Part shown: piece after piece, positions 18,401 to 26,930 of the stretch | Numbering within the stretch: the first letter of the stretch is position 1 | Layout: each line of letters opens with the position of its first letter | NCBI GenBank assembly: GCA_021780905.1 | Contig: JAJXXW010000018.1 | Span: 1-64,000, forward strand | Direction of reading: 5' to 3' | Source: a bacterium | GTDB lineage: Bacteria > Verrucomicrobiota > Verrucomicrobiia > Limisphaerales > UBA11358 | DNA length: 64,000 bases | The notes under the pieces: generated by a model | What the model saw: the letters and a program-made list of their open reading frames with translations, nothing else | Databases searched by the model: none | What the model was told of the DNA's origin: nothing | Made by a program: the position numbers and the translations under genes

Positions 18401-21276
18401 TCACCGTGTCGCCGGCCTCCGGCACAAGCGCGCTGGGCGTTTCCGTCACCGACAATACCAAGCAATGGACGTGCGCCAGCCTGACCACCAGCGGCGCGGG
18501 CGCGCCGGTCTTGGATTTCAATTTTGGCGCGACGACGCCCAGCGGCAGCTTGGCTCCGCTCGCCGTCACCGGGGCGGCCACGTTCACGACCCAACCCACG
18601 GTCACGGTGGACTTTTCCGGCGGCCCCGCCTTGGGCACTTATCCGTTGATGACGATGGCCAGCTATGCCGGCACGGTGCCGACGGCCGTCACCATCCCCG
18701 GCATCGCGGGCAATTACCATCTGACCCTGACCGGCACCGGTCCCTACACGCTGAATCTCGTGATTACCGGCATTGCCACGTCCCCGTTCAAGTGGGCGGC
18801 GAGCGGGGCGGGCACTTGGGACTTCACCTCGCTCAACTGGAAGGACAGCAGCACGCCCACGCCCGGCACTTATGCCTACGTGGATGGGATGGCAGCGGTG
18901 TTGGATGACACCTATTTGAGCGCCAACACGACGGTGACGCTGAACACCACCGTCAATCCGGGCAGTGTGACGGCCAATAATTCAACCTACAATTACACGA
19001 TCACCGGCACCGGGGCCATTGCTGGCAGCACCGGTTTGACCAAGAACGGCACTGGCACCATGACGCTGGGCACCGCGAACAGCTACACCGGAGGCACCAC
19101 GGTGAGTGCCGGCACGCTGGCCGTGAGCGGCAGCGGCACGCTGGGCGCGGCCACGGGCGCGCTCAACTTGAGCGGCGGCACGTTGGATTTGGGTGCGCTG
19201 GCCACGCCGCAGGTCGGGGCGGTCAGCCTCACGGCCGCCGCCGCCAGCGGTAATACGATTCAAAATGGCAGTCTGACGGGCAGTTCCTATGTCGCCAGCG
19301 TCGCCAGCGGCAACGCGATTGTCAGCGCGGCGCTGCTGGATAATGGGGGCACCGCTTTCACCATGAACGGCAGCGGCACGGTCACCCTCTCCGGTGCCAA
19401 CACCTATACCGGAGCCACGCTCGTCAACAGCGGCACATTGGATTTGACGGGCAATCGCACGGCGGCGGCGGGGGCCATCACCATCAAAAACAATGCCACA
19501 CTGGGCATTGGCGGCGGCTCCTTTTCCCTGGGGGCCAATTCACTTGTCATCAATACCATCACGGGCACCACCGGCACGGTCAATCAAACCGGCGGCAGCA
19601 TTTCGTTCACCGGTGGCAATGAACTGCTCGTGGGGGCCGGCTCCAGTTCGGGCATCTATAATTTGAGCGGAGGAACATTGACGACGGTGGGCTTTAACAG
19701 CATCACCAATCGCGGGGTCATCCTCGGGGTGGGCAACAATGCCAGCGGCACGTTCAATTTGAGCGGCACCGGCACACTGGACATGTCGGCTACGGATTCA
19801 ACCCTGGAAATCGGGCGCTCGGATCTGGACCCACTTAGCGCCAGCGTCATCAACTCCACGGGGGTTTTCAACCAAACCGGCGGCAGCGCCACCGTTTACC
19901 GGCTGGGCATGGGTGGCGCGGTCGGCACCCAGTCTGGCACGACCTCGGAATTAAACCTGTCCGGCGGCACGTTTTCGGCGAGCGTGTTTTCCTATCTTTC
20001 GTTTGGCAATTCCAGCACGTCTAGCATCAGCATTAGCGGCACGGCCGATGTCACACTGCCCGCTTTCCCCAATGCGTTGGGCACCAGTTCGACGGCGACG
20101 ATTACTTTCAACGGCGGCACCTTGCGTCCCGGCGCGGCCAGTGCGAACTATCTCGGCAGCGTGACGGGTGTGGATATCATGGCGGGCGGCGCGACCTTGG
20201 CCGTGGGCAGCGGTAACGACATCACGATCACGCAGAACCTGCTGACTGATGGCGTTTCCACCGGCGGCGGTTTGACCAAGACCGGCCCGGGCGCGCTGAC
20301 GTTGTCCGGGATCAACACCTACAGCGGTGCGACGGCGATCAACGCGGGAGAATTGATCGGCAACACGGCGGGTTCCTGCGCGAACAGCGCGGTGACGGTG
20401 GCGTCTGGGGCAACCAACGGAGTGCAACTGGCCACCGCCAACGGCCAGTGGACCTGCGGCGGTCTGACCTACAGCGCGGGCACCACCTACGCCGATTTTG
20501 ATTTCACCGCGACCGCCCCCAGCACCACCGTTGCGCCGCTGAAGATGAGCGGCAATCTGACGGTTAATTCCACCGTAAATGTGATTGTTCGGAGCGGCAG
20601 TTCATTGACGGCCGGCACTTCGTATCCGTTGATTAATTGGACGGGCATCGGACCGGCTAACCTGAACGGCTTTGGCACGGTGACGCTGCCAGCGGCGATG
20701 CCCGGCACGCTGCAATTGTCCAGTTCAACCATCAGCGTGATGGCCGGCATCAAGGTTCCCAATCTGGCCTACACCAACGCGCCAGGTATCAGCCGGAAGA
20801 TTGCGATAGCGGATCTCACCAGCGCCGGGCTGGCCAGTTCACAGGGCAGTCCGACTTATACGATCACCCTGCCCAGCGGCACGAGTGCTGGCGGCGGCAG
20901 CGTGACCACGGACGGCAGCCGGATGTTCTACACACCGTCCGGATCGCCGAGCAGCGACAGTTTTAGCTACACGGTTTCCGACGGCGTGGCGTCGGCGACC
21001 GCCACGGTGACGATCATCTTTGTTTCCGTGGCCGGAGCCCAAATTGATCCGGCGCTGATCGGGAATGATGGCGCGGACCATGCGCGGTTCACGTTCTACG
21101 GCATTCCCAACACCACTTATCATGTCCAGCGGGCCACAGCGCTGTCGCCGACGCCGAATTGGGCCAATGCTGACAGCGGCGTAATTGCTGGGGCAAATGG
21201 TTCCTATCTCTGGACTGACACCCAAACAATCACAAGTCTGGGGGGCAGCGTTTATTACCGGATTAGTTACCCCTAA
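15493..21276 (+). CDS. Giant exported protein with autotransporter-associated beta-strand repeats and an InlB-type repeat
   Basis: A protein of 1,927 residues. The ATG at 15493 precedes a long signal peptide (L-A-G-F-T-S-L-A-V-V-A-F-V-L-A-L-G-L-L-L ending A-G-A-Q-A). At about residues 308-375 is a Listeria-Bacteroides repeat (Y-N-A-N-G-G-T-G-A-P, F-A-G-W-N-T, L-Y-A-Q-W). Many autotransporter-associated beta-strand modules follow, each with G-L-T-K-x-G-S-G-T-L-T-L and Y-S-G-G-T-T-I-S-A-G-T-L, predicted to form a long beta-helix. The end has a cadherin-like module (D-S-F-S-Y-T-V-S-D-G-V-A-S) and a final module with Y-H-V-Q-R-A-T-A-L-S ending V-Y-Y-R-I-S-Y-P. There is no C-terminal autotransporter barrel, so the route to the outside is unknown. 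Likely an adhesin or surface scaffold. Confidence 0.82.
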   Translation: MNRMKTNSMFRAIRPLRRLAGFTSLAVVAFVLALGLLLPAGAQASTIVAVANTTITTGSTWTGGSAPVSGDANLWQTAGSGNGATVYWPISSDGSFVYYFYGQTLEIVNNGTLNHNKALTTQYHINNVTLDAGGKLIHSGNSAWNLAFDADGSVHTLQLNGGTISLANSSPSDYFSNVKLAGSGTVTITRYAASTGVIDFSATTVDTHLFTGIFSVTGGGQTGVTKFHLPAITDANESFELDIADASSQLQNDQNIAVKALKLWNTTSSSLATIAPGSYTASGLGGSYAGCFTLSSDSTHTIQVGHSLTYNANGGTGAPAGGWYNTAVTLDSGAGMTYASHAFAGWNTAANGSGTAYAGGASLTLAANTTLYAQWTLLSGTITATANFPAAISTIAGTASSPTSVTVTGSGLSASITATAPTGLEVSSDNITYGSTATLSSTGGTLYARLSASASAGTYNSLNVVLSSTGANPVSVATTSSGNVVAASPYWTATSSGNWGTAGNWFAGTIASGSGVPADFSQVDLTSDTTVHLDSSYTVGSLIFGNTDVTPAANWVVDNNGNSANTLTLAGGTPTVTVNNLGTGKSATIAAEIDGTAGLTKAGSGTLTLSSANNAYSGGTTISAGTLALSGSGTLGSPAGALTLSGGTLDLGAGTPTVGAVSLTGAGTIQNGTLTGSSYAASLTSGTATISAALVSSGGVIMSGAGGTLALSGTGNSISGQVGSTGLGIEATAGTLTISGGSTTVNTYGLGSYSGNNGIFNQTGGTVTLGGDLIVGWNSGPTFTLSGGSLTATGNIRHQDGGTGTLTIGGTATATAATVYDNTGGAVTDSLTVNLNTGGTMVANRLYVNATGSGGSHALNVNFSGGTLKLNNASGNLIDLPTGANAANASVNVTVKSGGATIDTGVLNGTVRVPLLHDSTLGATADGGLTKLGSGTLTLTSVNNTYTGNTTINAGELLGVVGGSSASSAVTVSPASGTSALGVSVTDNTKQWTCASLTTSGAGAPVLDFNFGATTPSGSLAPLAVTGAATFTTQPTVTVDFSGGPALGTYPLMTMASYAGTVPTAVTIPGIAGNYHLTLTGTGPYTLNLVITGIATSPFKWAASGAGTWDFTSLNWKDSSTPTPGTYAYVDGMAAVLDDTYLSANTTVTLNTTVNPGSVTANNSTYNYTITGTGAIAGSTGLTKNGTGTMTLGTANSYTGGTTVSAGTLAVSGSGTLGAATGALNLSGGTLDLGALATPQVGAVSLTAAAASGNTIQNGSLTGSSYVASVASGNAIVSAALLDNGGTAFTMNGSGTVTLSGANTYTGATLVNSGTLDLTGNRTAAAGAITIKNNATLGIGGGSFSLGANSLVINTITGTTGTVNQTGGSISFTGGNELLVGAGSSSGIYNLSGGTLTTVGFNSITNRGVILGVGNNASGTFNLSGTGTLDMSATDSTLEIGRSDLDPLSASVINSTGVFNQTGGSATVYRLGMGGAVGTQSGTTSELNLSGGTFSASVFSYLSFGNSSTSSISISGTADVTLPAFPNALGTSSTATITFNGGTLRPGAASANYLGSVTGVDIMAGGATLAVGSGNDITITQNLLTDGVSTGGGLTKTGPGALTLSGINTYSGATAINAGELIGNTAGSCANSAVTVASGATNGVQLATANGQWTCGGLTYSAGTTYADFDFTATAPSTTVAPLKMSGNLTVNSTVNVIVRSGSSLTAGTSYPLINWTGIGPANLNGFGTVTLPAAMPGTLQLSSSTISVMAGIKVPNLAYTNAPGISRKIAIADLTSAGLASSQGSPTYTITLPSGTSAGGGSVTTDGSRMFYTPSGSPSSDSFSYTVSDGVASATATVTIIFVSVAGAQIDPALIGNDGADHARFTFYGIPNTTYHVQRATALSPTPNWANADSGVIAGANGSYLWTDTQTITSLGGSVYYRISYP
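17275..19410 (+). repeat. Internal duplication inside the giant beta-repeat gene
   Basis: The block at about 17275-17640 (G-L-T-K-A-G-S-G-T-L-T-L, then L-S-G-G-T-L-D-L-G, then I-Q-N-G-T-L-T-G-S-S-Y) recurs at about 19030-19410 (G-L-T-K-N-G-T-G-T-M-T-L, L-S-G-G-T-L-D-L-G, I-Q-N-G-S-L-T-G-S-S-Y). Both modules have the same order over about 120 residues. A shorter module (Y-x-G-x-T-x-I-N-A-G-E-L) occurs near 18320-18400 and 20320-20400. This is duplication at protein-module level, not recent identity. Confidence 0.7.
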
Positions 21277-21309
21277 GCACGCACATCAAAACCATATAAA
21301 ATAGGAATC

Positions 21310-22005
21310 ATGAAAAAGCCATTGCTAAGCGATTTGATCCGGATTGAAGCGCTGGCAATGGTCCAAGCCGACCTGTTTATCCAGACCGATGGGTCTCTCA
21401 GCGGCAGCGGCTTTACTGCCGGCACGCAATCGGGCGTGGGCACCTTTAATCAAACCATTGCGGATGGTAATGCGTCCGTCATGTGGAATTCGATTTCCGT
21501 GAGCGGACTGGGGCGCTCATTGTCGGCTATCTCCGTGACGCTGTCCGTCACCGGCGGCAATAACAGCGGGCTGTATGCGTATCTAAGCTACAACGGCACG
21601 CTGGGGGTGTTGTTGAACCGGCCAGGGGTTAATTCGACCACGCCGTTCGGAGATACGAGCGCGGGCCTGACCCAGACGCTCACGGGAACGCCGTTGTATG
21701 GCGGAGTCAGTCCGCTGTCGTCCACTGCATCCTTCACGACGCCGGGGAGTTCGACCCCGTTGAACGACAACAGCCTGTATGGCGGGATGGATCCCAATGG
21801 CAATTGGACGCTTTTCTTTGCGGATGTTTCTGGCGGCGGCGGAGACGCGACGTTGAACGGCTGGAGCCTCAACATCACGGCGGTGCCGGAAACGGTGAAC
21901 GTGGCACTGGCGGCCTTCGGACTAATTTTTATCGTCGTCGTCGGGGGCGGCCGCGGCTATCGCCAGCGCACCAGGGTATCACCCATGGTTAACGGAACAG
22001 CTTAG
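21310..22005 (+). CDS. Exported protein with P-domain-like fold and PEP-CTERM-type sorting tail
   Basis: A protein of 231 residues. The N-terminus (M-K-K-P-L-L-S-D-L-I-R-I-E-A-L-A-M-V-Q-A-D) is a poor, possibly damaged signal peptide. The middle holds G-G-M-D-P-N-G-N-W-T-L-F-F-A-D-V and L-N-G-W-S-L-N-I, as in proprotein-convertase P-domain-like beta sandwiches. The last 40 residues have the tripartite PEP-CTERM layout: A-V-P-E-T, a hydrophobic helix (V-A-L-A-A-F-G-L-I-F-I-V-V-V) and a basic end (R-G-Y-R-Q-R-T-R). The canonical P-E-P is P-E-T here. Such tails are processed by an exosortase, absent from this window. The gene follows the giant beta-repeat gene by 33 bases and may be co-transcribed. 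Confidence 0.65.
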   Translation: MKKPLLSDLIRIEALAMVQADLFIQTDGSLSGSGFTAGTQSGVGTFNQTIADGNASVMWNSISVSGLGRSLSAISVTLSVTGGNNSGLYAYLSYNGTLGVLLNRPGVNSTTPFGDTSAGLTQTLTGTPLYGGVSPLSSTASFTTPGSSTPLNDNSLYGGMDPNGNWTLFFADVSGGGGDATLNGWSLNITAVPETVNVALAAFGLIFIVVVGGGRGYRQRTRVSPMVNGTA

Positions 22006-22006
22006 C

Positions 22007-22051
22007 GACAGGATTTGAGTTCCTGTCATAAAAACGGAACCATGGGTTCCG
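22007..22051 (+). terminator. Two adjacent hairpins after the PEP-CTERM gene
   Basis: gacagga / tcctgtc (22007-22013 with 22021-22027), followed by ataaaaa, and cggaacc / ggttccg (22035-22041 with 22045-22051, loop atg). An alternative pairing links acccatggtt at 21981-21990, inside the gene, with aaccatgggt at 22038-22047. Neither has a full T-tract, so termination is likely but not certain. Confidence 0.45.
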
Positions 22052-22210
22052 ATTTGGGGAGGGTGGTGGCGCTTTTGGACAGGCATCGCCACCCGAAATG
22101 AAAACGGGTGCAGCATTTGGTTCGCATAACCGACTGATTAAGTCCGAATTGCGGTTTTAATTATTATGAGAGTGATGGACGTGCGGTCGTTTTTGCCAAA
22201 CATCAAACCA

Positions 22211-25200
22211 ATGGAAGTTTTTTCCCAGAAGTTTTTATCCCGTCTGGCGCTGTCGGCTGGTGTGCTATTGACGTTGAAAGCTTACGCCGCCAATCCGCTG
22301 TGGAATGGTGCCGGCAGCGCGACCAACAATTTGTTCAGCAACACGAACAACTGGGTGGCGGGCAGTGTCCCCGTGGGCAACAGCATTAACGGTTCGTCCG
22401 TCAACTTCGGCCCGCTGGCGGCCGGGGCTACCAATACCGCCAACTGCGATGCCACCGGCAACTCCGGCGTTTGGACGTTCAATTCGGGGACGCCCCCGAT
22501 GGTGATCACCCTGAATGAGACCAATCAACTAGGCGCTCCCGCCGGGCCGGACGTGTTCGTCAACAACAGCACGAATCTCCAGACCATCATCGGCGCGTTC
22601 CGGTTGTTTGACATCAACGGCACGACGACCAGCCGGCGGTTCAACGCCGCGGTCGGGCCGCTGCTGATTGCGCCCGGGGTCCTGACCTTGCGGGGCGATA
22701 GCAGCCCGATGAACTGGGCCATTGAATTGGGCGGCAGCGCCGCCGGCAGCCAACTCAACTGCGGTTTTGCCAACGGCGGCAATCTCGGCGGCAAGACGGT
22801 TAATCTGCTCAAAACCGGTGCTGGCACTTGGGAAATCCTATCGCCCTTGCCCGACCTGACGACCAACGCCACGGCGGTGACGGTCGCCGCCGGCACGCTG
22901 ACACTAGATGCGGCCAATTCCTATACCGGCCCGACCATCGTCTCGAACGGGGCGATGTTGAACACCGTGACGGTTTCCATGGGCGGTGGCACGTATGCCG
23001 TGAGCAATGCGGCGACGCTGGGCGTCACGGTCGGCGCCGTCGGCAGTTCGTTGACTAATGCCGCCCTGACTCTGGGAACCACCGGCTCCGATGCCTCGAC
23101 GCTGAATTTCAACCTGGGTGGCTCGGGCAATCCCACGCAGCCCGCCATCACCGTGAACGGCGTGTTGACGGTCAACGGCACCGCCACCCTCAACCTGACG
23201 AACGGCCTGCTGAGCGTCGGCCAGTTTCCGCTGATCCAGTATGGCAGCCAGACGGGGGCGGCGAATTTGGTTTTGGGCAGTCTGCCGGCCTACACCACGG
23301 CCTCGCTGTCCAACAATCTCGCCAACCACTCCATTGATCTGGTGGTGACCGCAGTGACCGCCGCTCCGGTGACGTGGGACGGCAATCTCAGCGCCGTGTG
23401 GGACATCAACATGACCGCCAACTGGCAGATCGGCGGAGTCGCCGGGCAGTTTTATCATGAAGGCGACCCGGTGGTTTTCGACGACACGGCGGCAGGCAAT
23501 TTTGCGGTTGCCTTGACCGGCTCGCTGCATCCGCAGAGCGTGACGGTGAGCAACAACGTGAACAGTTATACCTTCAGCGGTCTGGGCGGCCTCAGTTGGA
23601 CCGGCGGGCTGCTCAAAGCGGGAACCAACGGGTTGACGTTGGGCGAGGCGAATTTTTTTGGCGGCCCGGTGGTGGTGAGCGCCGGGGCGCTGGTGTTGAA
23701 CAATTTGAATTCAGTCACCGGCCCGGGCGGGTTGAACATCGCCGATGGGGCGGTGGTGCAGCCGAAACTGGCCGGCACTTATGCCAGTGTGCCCACGACG
23801 TTGAACGGTTCGAGCACGGCCAACTATTCGTCTGGCGGCTCGCTGGATTTTCATGTGACCGGCACCGAGATATGGCCGGGCCAAATTAACCTGAACGATC
23901 CCAGCGCGACCATTGGTTGTTATGGCAGCTCGTGCAATGTGACGCTCGCCGGCCCGTTGACGGGCAGTGGCAGTTTGACGATAAGACCCGAAGGCGGCAG
24001 CGCCGCGAGCCACACCGCGACCTTCACGCTCTCGAATCCGGGTAACAATTACGCCGGGAGCACGACCATCAAGGTCGGCATCTCTGAGTTGAAATCGACA
24101 CTGAAACTGGGGGTGGATAACGGGTTGCCGGTGACGACCGCCCTCTTCTTGGATCACGTCGGCAGTTCGGGCACGGTCTATTTTGACCTGACGGGCCACA
24201 GCCAGACCCTGTCCGGGCTGACCTCGGATTTTGGTTCCAACGCGGTGATCAACAGCAGCGGGACGGCCGGGACCTTGGTGGTGAGCAACCCCGCGGCAAA
24301 CACTCTCAGCGGCGACCTGGGCGCGGCGGGCGCGGCGAATTTTTCCTTCGTCAAAACCGGCGCCGGCACGCTGACCCTCGGCGGGCCGAACAATTATACC
24401 GGCACGACGACCATCACTGCGGGGACATTGGCAGTCCCGGGATTAGTGCCGGCGACGAGCGGATTGATTTTAAGTTCCAATGCCACGTTGCGGTTGGCTG
24501 TGGGGGCGCCGGGCAGTCCGACCAACATCGTGGTGAACGGCAACGTCACGCTGGCCGGCCAGTTGGATTTGACCGACGCGGGCATTGTGAGCAACACGCC
24601 GTATCCGGTGATTTATTATTCGGGCACGCTGAACACCAATGGCCTGACGGCGGCGGCACCGAAGTTGTGGGCGTTCACGATCGACACCAGCGTGCCGCAT
24701 CTGGTCCGGCTCATCCCGACACAGTCGTTTCCGCTGATCGAGTTCACCAACGGTGATTTTGCGGTGACGACCCTGACGACGAATCTGGGCGGCACGTTGC
24801 GGGACACGACAGCCGGGCCGATCTGGTATGAAGTGCGCGACCAGACGAACAAGCTGTGGGATTTTGGCGCGACGGCGGCGGTGTCGCCCTGGAGCATCAC
24901 GGTGCGGAACTTGCGGGAGGGAATAAACACGGTCACGATTTTTGCCCAGAGCAGCGGCGGGGTGACTTACAGCAACAGTATGCAACTGACTTTGACCCTC
25001 GGGCCAAATCCAGCGGTGCGCCCGCGGCCCATCCCGTCGGAAATCTGGTGGGGCGGCATACCGGACAACACGCAACTGACGAACTATTCGCAGTGGCCGT
25101 TCGTTCAAAAATACCAGGACGGCTATCTGCTGCATGACGCCTACTGGAACGGCAGCCTGGCGTGGCTGCTCCAGTCGCTGGCGCGAAATTTGCAGCCGTT

Positions 25201-26926
25201 CAACGTAAAATTCATGCCGGAACTGGCGGGGAACATTCCCAGTCCCAGCACCAATTCGGGGGCAGCGCAACTGAACAACGCCGGTGGCAAGGCGGCATTT
25301 TACGAAAGCAACGGCATCATCCTGTCTGAATTCACGCACGATTATCACATGGAAAACCTGCAGCCGCTCTGCCAGGTGAACCCCGCGTGGCCGACGAATG
25401 ACGACATTGCCTGGTGGACGGGTGATTTATCCATCGCCTCGACCAATTACCCTTACACCAGCGGCATTTGGAAGGATGTGTTTACCGGTTATTACCAATT
25501 GTTCCCGCATGTGAAAGTGGGACTCACCAGCCAGCCCGAATGGTGGCCGTGGGGCAGTTATCCGGCCGGGGTGGCGAATCAACTCGCCTTCACCATCACC
25601 AACAGTTCCGGGCAGAACATCAAGATGTCGCTGAACGCCTCGAATGTTTTCGCTTCCTTCATGAACATGGCGGCGGCGATCGGGCAGCCTTACTTCTCGA
25701 TGCAAAGTGATGCGCCGTGGGATTATTTCGGCGGCGGCGGGGTGGGCACGCCGGCCTCCGAGGCGACGATGCGTCAGATGATCCGCGCCTACGAAAACTC
25801 TTTTCAGACCCGCAGTGGCCGCCACACGCTGATCTGCAACGTCAGCAACGCCGGCACCAATTACTCGGGAGCGGTGTATTATGAATCGAGCAGTTTGAGC
25901 AGCATGTATCTCCACCAGAAAGAGGGCGGCCGGGCGAACCGCTACCTGTTTGAAAGTTGGTATTGGGGAGTGCCCTCGGTGGTCGTGCCGGAAACGCTGT
26001 CGGGCAGTTACACGCATCTGGCAATGTCGGCCATAAAATATTTGAAGGGCATCGCGGATACGAACGGCACGCTGGAACCATTGAACCTCACGCTGTTGAG
26101 CAATGGAGCCACGAACGTCATTCAGCTTCAAAACAACGGCGACATCACTTGTTTCCCAGCGGTTACCGCGACCGACAGCGGCGGCCCCGGCACGGTGGCT
26201 TATTACAACGCCGCCGGCAGCAACATCACCAGCACCATCTTGAGCGTGGAAGGCTATGTCCACACGAACCTGCTCGCGCCGGGCCAGACAACGACCATCA
26301 GCATCGTGTCGTCCGTGCAGCCGCTGAACCGGGCCATCACCCTGGAAGCGTTTTGGAATCCGCAAGATCCCACCGGCGTTGTGCGGAGCCGCCTGATCGT
26401 CACACAACCCAATACCCCACCGTCGCTCGCGACCAACGCCGATGTGACCATCGTCGCCGGCACGACCCTGATCGTGACAAACACAGCCACTGACACGAAC
26501 CTGCCGCCGCAAACCCTCACCTTCAGCCTGCTGGCCGCGCCGGCCAACGCGGCGATCAATGCCACGAACGGGATTTTTTCATGGCGTCCGGCGATCGCGC
26601 AATCGCCTTCGACGAACCTAATAACAGTCGTGGTGACGGACAATGGCACGCCCGCCCTCAGTGCGACAAACAGTTTTTATGTGACGGTGAACACGCCGGT
26701 GGCTCCGGCCATGGCGAACCTGTCCCTGAGCAATGGCCTGTTCTCCATGCAGGTGAGCGGCGATTCCGGCCCGGATTATGTGCTGCAAACCTCCACCAAC
26801 CTGACGCCGCCGGTGAACTGGCTGCCCATTCAGACCAATGTCTCGGCCGTGCCGCCGTTATCGTTCAGCGACGCCGGGGCCACCAATTTCAACCGGCGAT
26901 TTTATCGCGTGCGGCTAGGGCCATAA
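22211..26926 (+). CDS. Giant exported protein with beta-strand repeats and an unassigned enzyme-like domain (paralogue A)
   Basis: A protein of 1,571 residues. The ATG at 22211 starts a signal peptide (F-L-S-R-L-A-L-S-A-G-V-L-L-T-L ending K-A-Y-A-A). Residues about 20-800 carry autotransporter-associated beta-strand modules (N-Y-T-G-T-T-T-I-T-A-G-T-L). From about residue 935 to 1340 comes a compact domain with conserved acids and aromatics: P-R-P-I-P-S-E-I-W-W-G-G, H-D-Y-H-M-E-N-L-Q, N-D-D-I-A-W-W-T-G-D, S-Q-P-E-W-W-P-W-G and M-Q-S-D-A-P-W-D-Y-F-G-G. I cannot name its family; the pattern suggests a TIM-barrel glycosidase (inference). A putative Ig (He_PIG-like) module follows, then the shared C-terminal module ending R-F-Y-R-V-R-L-G-P. 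The next gene begins 4 bases after its stop. Confidence 0.78.
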   Translation: MEVFSQKFLSRLALSAGVLLTLKAYAANPLWNGAGSATNNLFSNTNNWVAGSVPVGNSINGSSVNFGPLAAGATNTANCDATGNSGVWTFNSGTPPMVITLNETNQLGAPAGPDVFVNNSTNLQTIIGAFRLFDINGTTTSRRFNAAVGPLLIAPGVLTLRGDSSPMNWAIELGGSAAGSQLNCGFANGGNLGGKTVNLLKTGAGTWEILSPLPDLTTNATAVTVAAGTLTLDAANSYTGPTIVSNGAMLNTVTVSMGGGTYAVSNAATLGVTVGAVGSSLTNAALTLGTTGSDASTLNFNLGGSGNPTQPAITVNGVLTVNGTATLNLTNGLLSVGQFPLIQYGSQTGAANLVLGSLPAYTTASLSNNLANHSIDLVVTAVTAAPVTWDGNLSAVWDINMTANWQIGGVAGQFYHEGDPVVFDDTAAGNFAVALTGSLHPQSVTVSNNVNSYTFSGLGGLSWTGGLLKAGTNGLTLGEANFFGGPVVVSAGALVLNNLNSVTGPGGLNIADGAVVQPKLAGTYASVPTTLNGSSTANYSSGGSLDFHVTGTEIWPGQINLNDPSATIGCYGSSCNVTLAGPLTGSGSLTIRPEGGSAASHTATFTLSNPGNNYAGSTTIKVGISELKSTLKLGVDNGLPVTTALFLDHVGSSGTVYFDLTGHSQTLSGLTSDFGSNAVINSSGTAGTLVVSNPAANTLSGDLGAAGAANFSFVKTGAGTLTLGGPNNYTGTTTITAGTLAVPGLVPATSGLILSSNATLRLAVGAPGSPTNIVVNGNVTLAGQLDLTDAGIVSNTPYPVIYYSGTLNTNGLTAAAPKLWAFTIDTSVPHLVRLIPTQSFPLIEFTNGDFAVTTLTTNLGGTLRDTTAGPIWYEVRDQTNKLWDFGATAAVSPWSITVRNLREGINTVTIFAQSSGGVTYSNSMQLTLTLGPNPAVRPRPIPSEIWWGGIPDNTQLTNYSQWPFVQKYQDGYLLHDAYWNGSLAWLLQSLARNLQPFNVKFMPELAGNIPSPSTNSGAAQLNNAGGKAAFYESNGIILSEFTHDYHMENLQPLCQVNPAWPTNDDIAWWTGDLSIASTNYPYTSGIWKDVFTGYYQLFPHVKVGLTSQPEWWPWGSYPAGVANQLAFTITNSSGQNIKMSLNASNVFASFMNMAAAIGQPYFSMQSDAPWDYFGGGGVGTPASEATMRQMIRAYENSFQTRSGRHTLICNVSNAGTNYSGAVYYESSSLSSMYLHQKEGGRANRYLFESWYWGVPSVVVPETLSGSYTHLAMSAIKYLKGIADTNGTLEPLNLTLLSNGATNVIQLQNNGDITCFPAVTATDSGGPGTVAYYNAAGSNITSTILSVEGYVHTNLLAPGQTTTISIVSSVQPLNRAITLEAFWNPQDPTGVVRSRLIVTQPNTPPSLATNADVTIVAGTTLIVTNTATDTNLPPQTLTFSLLAAPANAAINATNGIFSWRPAIAQSPSTNLITVVVTDNGTPALSATNSFYVTVNTPVAPAMANLSLSNGLFSMQVSGDSGPDYVLQTSTNLTPPVNWLPIQTNVSAVPPLSFSDAGATNFNRRFYRVRLGP
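22290..24290 (+). repeat. Direct repeat, copy A (matches 27010-28970)
   Basis: The 5' 2 kb of paralogues A and B align throughout, but similarity is patchy. Bases 22641-22880 match 27361-27600 with a single difference (22653 t versus 27373 c), and about 23680-24280 match 28390-28980 with few differences. The 22881-23300 stretch between them differs at many positions. Confidence 0.85.
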
Positions 26927-26930
26927 GCCA

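Noticed and set aside
16372-18720. Antisense open frame of 782 codons under the giant beta-repeat gene
   Set aside because: Arginine-, alanine- and glycine-rich without motifs. It is the expected shadow of a repetitive Gly/Thr/Ser-rich gene in GC-rich DNA.
17275-20400. CRISPR-like appearance of regularly spaced similar segments
   Set aside because: The repeats are in-frame protein modules of variable spacing and sequence, not 25-40 bp identical repeats with unique spacers.
15493-21276. Classical type V autotransporter
   Set aside because: Despite beta-strand passenger repeats, no C-terminal 12-strand barrel domain is present; the protein ends in a small beta module.
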